Assembly (NCBI GenBank): GCA_964020155.1
Contig: OZ026556.1
Coordinates: 2,775,001 to 2,839,000, forward strand
Direction: 5' to 3'
DNA length: 64,000 nucleotides
DNA from: Chondrilla cf. caribensis
Lineage: Eukaryota > Porifera > Demospongiae > Chondrillida > Chondrillidae
Both the position numbers and the translations under genes were made by a program. A model generated the notes under the pieces. The model worked only from the letters and a program-made list of their open reading frames with translations, was not told the origin of the DNA and did not search any database. Below, in pieces: positions 24,401 to 37,117 of this stretch. Position 1 is the first letter of the stretch; the number at the start of each line of letters is the position of its first letter.

Positions 24401-27400
24401 TGAAGCCCGTGATGGGTGAAACGTTGTACAGTTGAATAATTTGTGAAAAGAACTGTTGATTATCAGTGTGATAATACCATAGACGTGTTCAACAATAGTC
24501 CAACAACTCATATCGTTAACAACAACATGTCTAACAACTTCCATGTATTCATATTTCTTGTTTGTGTAATTTTTATATGTCTTGGTATGTCATGAACTGT
24601 ATGTATAATTTTATTTAAATGCAGAGGCAGAACACTAATGAAGTGTGGTTGGAAAACCTGGCTGTACATGTCATTATTGTTCTAGTACTAGATCGTTTTG
24701 CAGATTTTATTGGAGATGAAGTGAGGACAATAAGCACTAACCTATATGATGCTTTATATGGATTTATGTGGAATGTTTTGTGGATAGGCTAAAATTAGTG
24801 TACATAGGTATGTCACATATGTTCTGATTGTGCACTTAGGCATATATATATGTATATTTATTTTTATTTAGAGTATTAGATACATACAGTAGGTGGCTAC
24901 CCTGTGTTCAATTCTTATCAATTTTTCCTATAAGCTATGTAAAAGAATCATCCGCAGTTTGCGTATTATATTTGTAGTATGTACTTATGTCTAGGTGTGC
25001 TACAGCAGTAGTAAAGTGATAAATGATCACTAAGGGCAGAGCCAAGGTAATCAATTATCACTTTGATCTTCCTATGCACCACACTTATAGACATGCATCA
25101 CAAAATAGTCTCATTCGTATATTTGAAATATTTGCTAATTTAACTTTCTTTCAAATTTTGCTCTTTTGAAGTGTATTGCCACTGAATGCTGAAATTTCGT
25201 GAAATAATTTATGTAAGTAATTCTAAATAAATATTACTCCAAATGTCCTTTTGTGTATATTCACAATAGGTGGTGGCTCCTGTTAGAGCAACTTGTTGCC
25301 AGATTTTGGGCTTGATAGCTGAATTGTTGCCACTGAAAAAAGTGAAGCACGTGTGTTGTATTCTGGCAGATATGGCTGTTATGGATGCATGGGAAATTCA
25401 GTATTCATCTCTTCTTGCTATCAAGCATGTTTTATTTGCAAAAGCTGTAAGTTGTTGATATGCAATAGATGTATCTATGTATATAATTCAGTTCATCTGT
25501 TTGTTCATGCATCATTTCGAAACTATATGACAAAGCACACTACCAAGGGCTCAACAGTTATGAATGAGGTACTGGGAAGTTTTCTACAAGGGTTGAAGAT
25601 AATGGAAGTATTGATTAATTTCCAGCTGGGCTTTTGATTGTTTTGTAAACAATGAAACATGTCTGATGACTTGTGCTACCACTGTGCAAGTCTTATGTAT
25701 CCAAACAATGAACATCATTAATGACTTGCTTGTCCAAAAAAGAGTTAATAAGAAGTGCAATATAGCTTTCTAGAAAATGAAAAAGGGTGTTGGTATGATT
25801 TGCATAAAAGGTGATGGAACATTGTAGGGATGGTTGGAATAGGCGAACAGTCAGAATGAACATCCCACCCCAGAAGAAAGCACAATCTCAGCATCAGCAG
25901 GAATTACATTATGTAATGTTCGCTACGTTCTCTGCTGTAGATGTCAGGATTATTATGTTCCCTGGCACTATCTATTTATCTTGACTGTTTGCCTATTCCA
26001 ACCATCCCTACCTGGTTCTGTCACCTTTTATGCAAGTTATCACTACATCTTTTTCCTTTTTATAACATTTTATTGTTGTGGTTATCATTTTAGATGTACT
26101 TTTGTGTGTATGGAATAATCCCTTGTGTTCTTTAGGATGATGCAAAGGATGTCCTACCACTGCTTATGGCACCTTTGTTAGCACGTCTCAATGATGCAAA
26201 TGATGATGTTAAAGGGACTGCAGCGTCTGCGTTATTACCGGTGGCAAACTTCATGGGAACATCAATGTATACTGAGGCAAGCTCTATTGTTCAAAAATAG
26301 CAGTATATCTTGTAAACTGCTGATATGTTTAATGCAGTGTATCAAGCAATACATGTGCTCTTTCCGTAAAAACTCACTAATTATACATTTGATATTGCAT
26401 GATTAGTCAATGTCTGACCAATATAACCTACCATTTAGGAAATAGGATAATGACATGGTACATTTTAAAGTGTATACATACTTAACTGATGGTTTGTATT
26501 AGCCTTTGGCAATAAAGCGATATTTGTTGTAATGAACAATGTCTGAAGGATATCAGTATGATATTGTGTATGTTGGATCAGTATCAAAATATTGTACATG
26601 ATATATTTCATGATATCTGACACTATGTGTTATAGGTATAGGCTGTCTAGGTGTGCTACAGCAGTGATAAAGTTAACTACCACTTTCTCTTGCTGTTGCA
26701 AACCTAGACATTAACCATGTGAAGTAACTGTTGAAGTTTATAGAGAGGTGTTAAAATGTGTGTAGTAGAAGATCTAAGCAAGGGAATGTCGTGATATTTG
26801 GTTATATTGACATATTGATAGGGACTATTTAGGTGAATAACCCTCAAGTTGATAGCACCTACCACTAGTGTGCATTGTTTCATTTCTACCTGCTATGTAT
26901 GTGTGCATGTGTAAAATTACCAACTTCACATTCACCACAGACTGTTGCTGTAGTCCACCTTCTTCAGAAAGCTTTGGAAACCATCGATGATATTTCGATA
27001 TCTGTTGGTAGTGTGATGGAGCTAATGGCTAAACTCATTGAAACATCTCAATGTTGTACTGATGGTATGCTCAACATGAAATGTAGCCTTGTTGTCCCTT
27101 TGTTTATATGTATGTATCCTAGCATATTTCACATGCCCTACATGGGTATACTAACCTTATTTTTTGATATACAGTGTATAGCATGCAAGGTGTTGCAAAA
27201 GCAGGATAGGTTCTAGATTATCATGAATTGCATACATTACTTACATATCTGAATCTGGATTGAAAACATACGTTGTTACTTTAATGATAATGTTTGCATC
27301 AAGTGATATACAATGATAACAATAATGTGTTCACATTGAGCAATCTTTACTTATAGTAGTATGTTATATGGCTGTGTGCAGAATAATGCTATGTATGCTT

Positions 27401-30400
27401 CTCTTTTTTTTCTACCTGTTCTTACTTTCAATAGATGACATACTGCAACTTTTGCCAAGGCTATACCCTTATCTAACTCATAGGATGACTCCAGTGCGCC
27501 ACTCCTGTCTTAGAACTATTCTAATATTACTGGATGGACAGCCAACTCGGCATGGTCAAAAGCAACCCATTAGATATATGAACTGTCCCAGTGTTGATAT
27601 CACATATGGTTGGTTGATTTGCGTGTGTATTATGATTAGTATTGGTGGTTTCATCTCTGTGTGACGGTAGATATAGCATTATATGAAACGTACCCTCGTA
27701 ACATAACCTATAATTTTATTTGTTATGTATTTATCTTTCTGGGTGCCTTTATAGTAGCCACTGGCTATTGGTTCCCCAGTATAATAAAGATTACCTAACC
27801 TAACCCTCATGAAATCCTTATGAACTGTGATGCACAGTAAAGTACTGTATATATAGTATGACTTACATACTTTGTGTACGTATGTGTGTATGTGCATAGT
27901 ATATGTATCGTGATGGTTGTATTGTCTTTTTTCTGATTTCTTCTAAGTTCTTGTTTGCCTTTGTGTCAAGATATGTACGTCTTTTGTTCTGTATTCTAAA
28001 TATCTTTCATCTGTTATACATACATCTTCTGAATTTGGTCATTATTACTTCCCATCACTTTAACAGACAGGGAAAATCACTTCTAAAATGTGATTTTCCA
28101 CTGTGTCATCACATCCAAGATTTTGTTGTACTTGTAGGGATGGTCAAATTTTGGGGATTATTAGCCATATCTTCAGATTGAGGTTCCTTTTGACATATGT
28201 ATACATTCACTCTTGTCCTTTTCCTGTTGCTGATTACTGTTGAGAACTTCTTCCATAACTGGGTTATAGACATGATTTTGTAATTGTGGTGATGAACTTA
28301 ATATTTTCATAGTCAAAGTTGGAATCTTCTTTAGCTATCTACGTATGAGCATCTCCATATACTGAGCTATATTGATTAACTGAAATTTTTCTAAACTTAT
28401 GATGCATGTATGTACATACATTTTTGTATAATATGTATATGTAAGGAAGTTATGGACCTATGAACCTAGTGTACTGAACTAGTTGTCACTTCTATTCTTC
28501 TGCAGATGCTAAGAAACAGTGGTTACATACAAATGCATCAAACCTGTTCTGTTTGACGTATCATTTGATTGTCTTTGAGCGAGAAAACTGTATTCGCAAT
28601 GAGCTCCTTCTCCTTTGGGCATCACTGATCAGACAGTCTGGAGTATCTATTCTTGCATCATTTGTATCACGTTGGCTCATTCATTGGTTTGAGCTTGCAT
28701 CCTTTCCCACTGGAATGGTTGCTGATGATTGTGCATTGGTGAAGCACTTACTAAACATCTCTCTTATCAAGCAGGTAGTCACTGTACATTATACACATAC
28801 TCAGTACTCCTTGTTTATTGTACATTGATATGTTCTTCTTTGAAGAATGCACATCAGACAGCTATGAAAGGAATGGACAGTGATGTGGGCTCCTGTGTAT
28901 TGGGTGGTGTAGAACGATTTGACATGCCTTTGACAAAGGATGTACTGTCACTCACAGCAAGGATTGATTGTGCTTGGTGAGCTTATTTACTGTGTGTTTA
29001 AGAACAGTGCGTATATTAATTGATAGCAGGAAAAACTAAGTTGTCCAGTCACTTACAGTCTTGTTTTGATTGTAGGTGCATAGTCTATGCTCTGGCTGCA
29101 TTGGTGCATTCTGGGAGCAAGTGTAATGCATCACAACTTCAGGATTTGATGTTGAGTATATTTGAGCAGTTGCTGATGTCCAAAATTGCCACACAAAGAC
29201 TAGTAGCAGGGTTGGTTCTGTCACTATGGGCTAATTTTGACCAGGTAACAGTTTTTATTGAACATTGGAACTTGCATGTATATTATACTGATAACTGGGT
29301 GATATCACCCGGCGATGACTAATTGATAGACTACTTGCTATAGTCTCCATGTATTCCATGTAGTCACCGTAAATGAATCTCATTAACTTAGTTATCACCC
29401 AATTACTTGGATGACAGCCATAGAATTACTGACCTTGGCTCCGATCCCTGTAAATGGGTGATAATTACTACATATTTACAGTACATACATATAATATGTA
29501 TATTGTGTCCACACAGATGATGGGGATGTACAGTATACAACCGTCACTAAGTCTATTAGACATGGTTGTGATGATTACCCACTCTAAAGCACACCTGTGT
29601 CATGCATGTTTTTGTTTTGCTTTCTTGTGAAGGTGCCATCCTACCTGGTATCATTTTTTGAACCTAAAGTGGAATTATTGTTACAGCAGCAGACCTTTTA
29701 TGAAGAAAATGTTCCATTGTTGGGAGTTCTGCAAAAGGATTGCCAGGTATTATAGGTGTAGTAAGTACAGATACTTGTATCCTTTTGCATAGGCATATCA
29801 AAGACAAAAGTGTGCACATATGTGATATGTGCACACTTCCTGTGATATGTGCACACTTGGTGATCAATAGATTTTTTTCATGGGATATGCCTATAAATTA
29901 TGACTAGTGAATAGAAATATCAGAGTTCATAACAATTATACTATGTTGAATAATGTATTTATAATCAGTTCATAGATTAGTGAATCATGCCCTCGCTGAT
30001 TGTGAGGTCGATGGGATGGGTCATGGCATCATTGATATGGTGTTGATGGGAAGAGCGGGCTCCTCTCAGGCACATGATGGTGGAGCGGATGAGGGAGAAC
30101 CCAATGAGGCAACGGATCCAGTTCATGGGGATAGAGTAGGGCTGCCCTCTTTTGAAGCTAATGAGGGAGGCCAGGCGTTTATACATGATGGTGATTGATG
30201 TCACTTAGTTACCATAGCAATCGATCAATTAATTAATGTCACTTAGCTATACCGTCTCACCCACCGACAATAATGGCAGCGTCACAACAGTGGTCTTAGT
30301 AAAGTTTCTTTAAATCGTTAGTTGTTCTTCTACAGGAGATATGTTCGCCGAAAATAATCACAGCGTAGCAATTTATTCAAGTTATAGCGTCACAACAGTT

Positions 30401-33400
30401 GAAAAGTCTTACTAAAGTCTAAGAGGAGTTTCTGTAAATCGTTAGTAGTAACAAATTGTCAGGAAGCCTTATTCTACAAGAGATATGTTGTCCTTATCGT
30501 CCTTTTGAAGCGCGGGAGTGGAAACTGTTCTTCGTATCTATAATATATGTGCTAGGAGAATTTTGTTTTCAAGAACTTTCAAAAGCTGGGCTTTTAACTC
30601 CTCTGTTGGTTAAAAATTATCCCAATCTGTAATATGATCTATAAAACTAAAAAGATCGGCACATTTGGCGGATTCCATCAAACAAATCGATACACAGCAG
30701 TAGTTTGAAAGGATACAAGCTAGTTATGTACTTCCTTGGTGTGCTGCAGCACACCTAGGAAGGACATAACTACTACATGTACATACATATGTACTGTATG
30801 CACTGTAGCCATGTATTTAACATTTTAGTCCACACAAATTTTGATTGAAAATTGCTTAATTTCTACACTTTGAATACTAGGCCATAAATCTTTGTTTTCT
30901 CTAAGCTATGCAACAATAAACTCAATGTCAGTTAATATATGTTTATTAGTACTTTTATGGCTACAGCAGGTGCATATGTGTGTCATTTTATCCAAGGAGT
31001 TTTCACCATACATGTTTAATGCATTTGGTATGCCAAAGTACATAGAGAATTGTATATGCCCTTTGATCCAAGACTTTGTTTATGTGTTTACGTATGTGAT
31101 ATAGTTGTATCCTGGTGTAGTGAATGATAAGAATTTATACTGCAGTTATACGCATAGTTCAATGCAACATATTACATATATGCAATAGAAATGTGAATAC
31201 TAATTTCTTGCCTCGTTCTCCCTCAATTAATCCTTTCAATGAACCCTGTCTGGTGACTTGTGCTGTATCACTTATGAGTGCTATGTGGCTTATCTTTACA
31301 CATTTTCTCTCTGATCAACATACTTCTCAACCAGGATACAAGTAAATAAGTATTATCTGTAGACATTCTAACTATACCACAAAATGTACGTACACCTTAT
31401 GTATATATTTTATGCATATCCATCAATTTTAGGTTCTAATAGACTTTTTCTGTGAAAAGGGATATGAACCTAACGTTGCCCCTGTTGGTGGATCTTATAC
31501 TGTCGAGTTTGCTAGCAATCTAGTGACATCTGTATTTGATGATGCCATGTCTAAAGTCCAGTGTTCTGACTCAGATAGAAAGGTATGTAAATTCAGTTGT
31601 GCAGAGTAGTTCAATTTTATAAATTTATACAATCCTATTTTTAGGATTGTTGGATTAGGGTTATGTTAAGATGTTATTCCTAGGATTATAAACTATGAGT
31701 CATTATCTAAATCTTAAGCTCATGATCTAAGAATCCTCTTACACTATCTTAACCTGTGCTTTTATCTGGCAGTGGTGAGCTGAATCATCAGAGTCTTTAT
31801 TTTGATAGACTAGAATATTGGATATCTGATAAATGCTGGTGAATATTTAGTGTTTTCAAACACCTAAAGCCTTTCATGTCTTATTAGGAAGAATTTAATT
31901 TTCTCTATTCTGTTGAACACATTTTAGCTGGTAGTATTTGATTCCTCCTATGACTTTCATTTCCGTGCAGTGTATCTACAAACTCTACTTATATGCTGTG
32001 AAATCAGATCCTTGGTACCATGTATAATACGTATGTAGAAGTCCATAAAATACAATGAAATGTTCCAATGTTGTATGTACGTATATCTGCCCCACTCACA
32101 ATTTAGAACAGATCGTAAATGCATGAGCTGTTCGATGGGATGCTGGAAGTGGTCTACTATGCATTAATTCACCTGCTACATGTGCCAGTTCATTCCATTT
32201 TATAATTACTATATTGAGTACATACTGTATATTGTATATTATGTTGGTAGGATGTCAGATCCAAGCAACAGAATATAATTACTTCCATTGGAAAGCTAAA
32301 GCAAGAGAAGACGAAAATCAGTAACAGGTTTGTACTGTAGCACTTACTGATCATATTTACTACAAAATAACTGTGGAGTAAAATTGTGGTACTTTGCAGC
32401 TTAGTACAGAATTATGGACACTGTATATTTGCAAGTAGATTATTACGACGCCAATATCCCTAAGATTACCTAATACATATGTGTTATTGATTTGTTCAGA
32501 GTATCTGCCTGCCTAGCTGGAGCCCTGGTACTGTCCCAGTGTAAGATTGAGAAAATGAATCCAGTTATTCGGCCTTTTATGGATATTCTGAAGTCTGAAC
32601 AATGCTCTGCTCTACAGGTACATATACTATTATTATATAGTAATTAAGCATATGCTATAGTGAGTCATAACATAATTTAAATGTTTCATGTTTGTGTAGA
32701 TATTATAGTATTTATCAATTTTCTCATATATTCTCACAGTCATTGGTAGCTATTTGGCTATGTTCATTACTGGATATATTTAAAAGTCGACATCCATCAC
32801 CAAATGCCAAAGTTGTCAAAAATATTTGTTTGTTATGTGGTGCCAGCCCTTATGGTGTGCCGAACTATCAGCAATGTTACGAACCTCTTCATCATTCTGG
32901 GAATAAAGCTCATGTAGATGCTGGTTCTATGGAGATCACATGCAGTTGGAAAAATGGCATTCTGTGTCTGTTGTCATCACCAACAAAGGTATGTGCATAT
33001 GTATGCATAATACATACAGTATGTACATATTATATGTGAGCAAACACATTGTATTGGCTTAATATACAGTAGGAAACATGTTTATCTGATTTTCTACTTT
33101 GTGTATTGTGGTCAACCAATTCGTGCATTCATCTTCAAACTTATACCAGGTATACGTATGATAGGTACATGTATGTTTATTAGAACTCAAAATAACTTGT
33201 CCAAAAATAAGGTAGGTATTGAATTTTTTTGGCATTGGGCGATGGGTTTGTCATTCTGCAAATAAAAATAATTCCTCCTGATGTACTTAACTCAATTCTG
33301 TATGCTATTGATACTGTGACCACTGAGAGGGGACACTTTACTCGTAATAATGATATAGCGCATACGTGTATGTACATATGTACTATACATACGTAATGAT

Positions 33401-36400
33401 GATGTATTGGTTGTATGGCAAGCACGGTGAGCTGAGGGACAGCAGGTTATGATGAAATTTTGTTTTTATGTATTAAAACAGTAGCTATGATTACATTTAA
33501 CATTTGGACCACTGAGTTATTCTGTTGCTTTTCTACTCATACAGCTATTATTAATATATTGTATAAAATTCACTTTAAATTACTTCATTGCAATCCCTTT
33601 GTAGACAGAGTCCAAAATCTTTGATCAAAGGAAAGAAATGTTGAATATGCCTTTAATAGGTTTCAATTTTGAACCTGAGGATGTGGTTAGTACTGTTATG
33701 CAATCTGGTGATGTCTGTATTCTTTTGCTTGATACATTGAAGAATTTGTTTCGTGTCACAGGAGATGAAAACACAGTTTTTTGGTATTCAAAAGGCTATC
33801 AAGCAACTTGCATACTTTTATGGTGAAACACTTTTTACCATTTTGCCAGAGTTGTGGAATCAGTTATCAGCGAACTTTTCTGTCATCAAGCAGTTGGGGG
33901 CATCATCTGGTAAGCTACATGTGTGTATGCGTGAATGTGAGCAAATTGGAAATAATTTGAGGTCACACCCTTGCATTCAAAGATAATTGGTGTTATTGTT
34001 TATCTTGTAGATTTTAGCAACTCATTGTCAGCTACTATACAACAATCTTTGAGTATATTGCAAGTTTTCCAGACGCTATGTTTCTGTATCCATCCTGATT
34101 TAAAGCAAAAGGTACAATGCATATAATAGTATGCATTGATTCTGAGAGTTCTTTTATGATGTGTTTGCTATTTTCTTGTCTTGCTTCAATACATACTTAC
34201 ATGATTGTGCTTGTTTCCTTTCAGCTTCTGTCATTTTTGCCTATGTTAAGGGATCTGCTTGGACATGACTTGATTGTCATTCGGCACATGATATCTAGAT
34301 GTTTTGCTTCAATGATGAATGTAGATGTTGATGGGGTAATGAATGTAAGTTTGTTATGTATATATTGTTAGTTACAAAGTTACGTAGTTAGTTACGTAGG
34401 TTAGTTTGTATGTACGTTTCATGAAGTTAAAACTATCTGCTCCGTTTATACATAGCATATCGCATTTAATTTGATGCGCTTTACTTTCTAGTTCATGGCT
34501 GATCACATCTTGAGTTCATTGGATACATTCAGTATACCGTTCAAGCAAGGATTTATGGAAACAGTTTACTGTATCCTTGCTTTGTACATAGTACAAAATG
34601 GGGATTAGATATATTTATGTTTATATACGTACATACATGCTTGTACTGATATGCAGTGTAGCTATTTATATGTATGTTTTGCACAGTGGTCTTTCAGTTA
34701 TTGTATTGTATTCTGTTTTATCCTGTTGGACAGTATTGAATTCTATGTATGTTGATTTGAAGAGTGATAACGACATTTGTAGTCACTTACGTAACTGTGT
34801 GCATATTTTTGTATACCTGTATAATTATGTTTCTATACATACAGAAATGTACCTTACTATATCATGCACCTATATACGTATGTACATAGTGTCTCCATCC
34901 TCCTTAACTCCTGTCAGTTGTTGTGGATCACTTTGGAACTATCATCTTCGATTTTGCTGTTTTATTTATCATGCCTGTACTTGGTTGTATGAGTGGTCAA
35001 GACACTCACATCAGATTGCTTGCATCCCTGTGCTTTGCACAGCTGATTCCACTTGTCGCTTTACAAATGCATTCTGTGAGTAATATTATCTAATTGATAA
35101 TGCAGTGCTTTGTGATGTTTTTTATCTGTGATGCTTACATTCCTTAACAGGATCATACTAATTCTTCCCCCCATCTCTTAAACAAAGTAAGAGAAAGTCA
35201 GTTATTCATTGATCAACTTCTTGACACAAGCAAACTTCAAGACTTTGTGATGCCAGTGCCAATAAATGCTGAACTTCGTAAATATCAACATGATGGTGTC
35301 AATTGGTTAGCCTTTCTGAACCGTTACAAGCTTCATGGCATTCTCTGTGACGGTTAGCATATGCTCATAATGCATGCACACATTTGATATTTTGTTGATT
35401 GGCAGTTAGGTATTGGCTGTATTGTGCATGTATGTGTATTCATTGAAATTTAGATATGGGCCTCGGGAAGACACTGCAGTGTATTTGCATTATTGCAAGT
35501 GATCACTTCAGAAAGAAAGCTCTGCAAAATGTATGTATGAACATATACACCTACATACGTATGTCTACTGTATACTACATTGTTCTCAATCAGTCAAGTA
35601 GATGAAAAGTCATCGGCTGTTATTGCTTTAATAGGCCTTATAGCCTTAAATTTGAGATAAAATAGTGCACGCAAGGTTGTCAAAGGTTGCACTACCACTA
35701 TTGACCCAAACTCAGCAATATAATCAACTTATTCACTTACGTAAGAAGATGTTATGGTTTACCAAATACATAGCTTATGTTCACATGTAGTGTCCAGCAC
35801 ATCAACCTTCCATTGTAATTTGCCCGCCAACACTGACTGGTCATTGGTATTATGAAGTTGGAAAATTTTGTCAAGAGGACTGCTTAAAGGTTATGCAATA
35901 TTCTGGTAGTCCTGGAGAGAGACTTCGGTGAGTGTTTTATGGCTAGGTAAGACCTGCAAGTAACCTGGATAATTTTATGTACTGTAATATTATGCACATG
36001 TATGTACATATGTAACTGCATGTTATTATACTGTTTGCTTAAATGTGTGTAAACACATATACCCATACCAATGAATTTGTATCTACGTATGTACCATACT
36101 GCAATACAGTGAATATTCGTTGATCCGCCACAATTGGTTGGGAGAAATTTTGCCACACTAATAATAGAGTAGATTACTAATTATCTTGAGGATGTTTCCT
36201 ACCATTCATTGCACAATTTGTACATTCCACTTCTTTAAAGAAGCAGTCTGCAAGTATGCCTTGCGGTGTTGTCAGATTCCTCTCTCTGTAATCACAAATC
36301 TTCTTCAAATGCTTCATTGTCAGGTCAACTTAGAACACTTTCCTGTTCTTTTTGCTCTACACCAACGCAACTTCTTAGCACTTGGCAAATTATCTGTAAC

Positions 36401-37074
36401 CAAAGCCCATACAAAATGCAAATTGATATGCGGAAGGATATAAGGGGTAGCAGATTACTTATATAGCGTAGCCGTACAAGTAATTTGTTTAAATATGGCA
36501 GATTAACCGAGGGTGGATTGACAAATATATATTGTATGTATTTCTTCATTACTGTGGTGAAGTTTGTAAAGTAGGTATGTGCTTACAATGTAACTGTATC
36601 CTGTATTGGTATGTTATGGAATATTTGCCTGTGTCATTTTAATAGGATGCAGTCTCATGTTTTGAAGTATGATCTCATTGTATCTTCATATGAAGTGATC
36701 CGAAATGACATTAAATTCTTCAGGTTAGCATTTGCCTCTATAGAATATTATGTATGTACGTACAAAATTGTTCTGATGATAGCCAAGTGTACATATGCAC
36801 AGAAACATAGAATATACTTGTATATGAGGATACTTCCCAGCTATACTAAGGCCTAGCATCTCTCTATCGTGTCAAAATGGAATATTATACTTTCATTAAG
36901 CCACTATCCTTTAGAGCACTATGTCTTCCCATTGGTTAATGTTAGCTATTTGCCTTGAACATTTGCGGTATTTTTATCTACTTGAAATCAATCAATGTTT
37001 TTGATACTATGTCATACACAATGACAGCTTAATTACACTATCTGCAAATTGACAGCTAACTTTTCATCATGTCT

Positions 37075-37117
<43 letters not shown>

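Larger units (their letters stand above)
23565..24514 (-). mobile_element. Second Penelope-like element, 5'-truncated, with inverted terminal repeats
   Basis: Arms of about 177 bp (23565-23741 and 24338-24514) are inverted copies of one another and enclose a minus-strand GIY-YIG ORF. Each arm carries a hammerhead-like core. Inverted rather than direct terminal repeats with 5' truncation are known for Penelope elements. A smaller hairpin (GGCCAATCTATTGG and its inverse, about 23736-23773) lies at the inner edge of the left arm. The RT portion is missing. Confidence 0.85.

Noticed and set aside
25353..25637. 94-codon plus-strand frame overlapping BTAF1 exon 11
   Set aside because: Out-of-frame shadow of exon 11 running into the intron.
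34598..35083. 161-codon plus-strand frame in BTAF1
   Set aside because: Shadow frame across intron 27 and exon 28; the real exon 28 is in another frame ([12 protein letters not shown]...).
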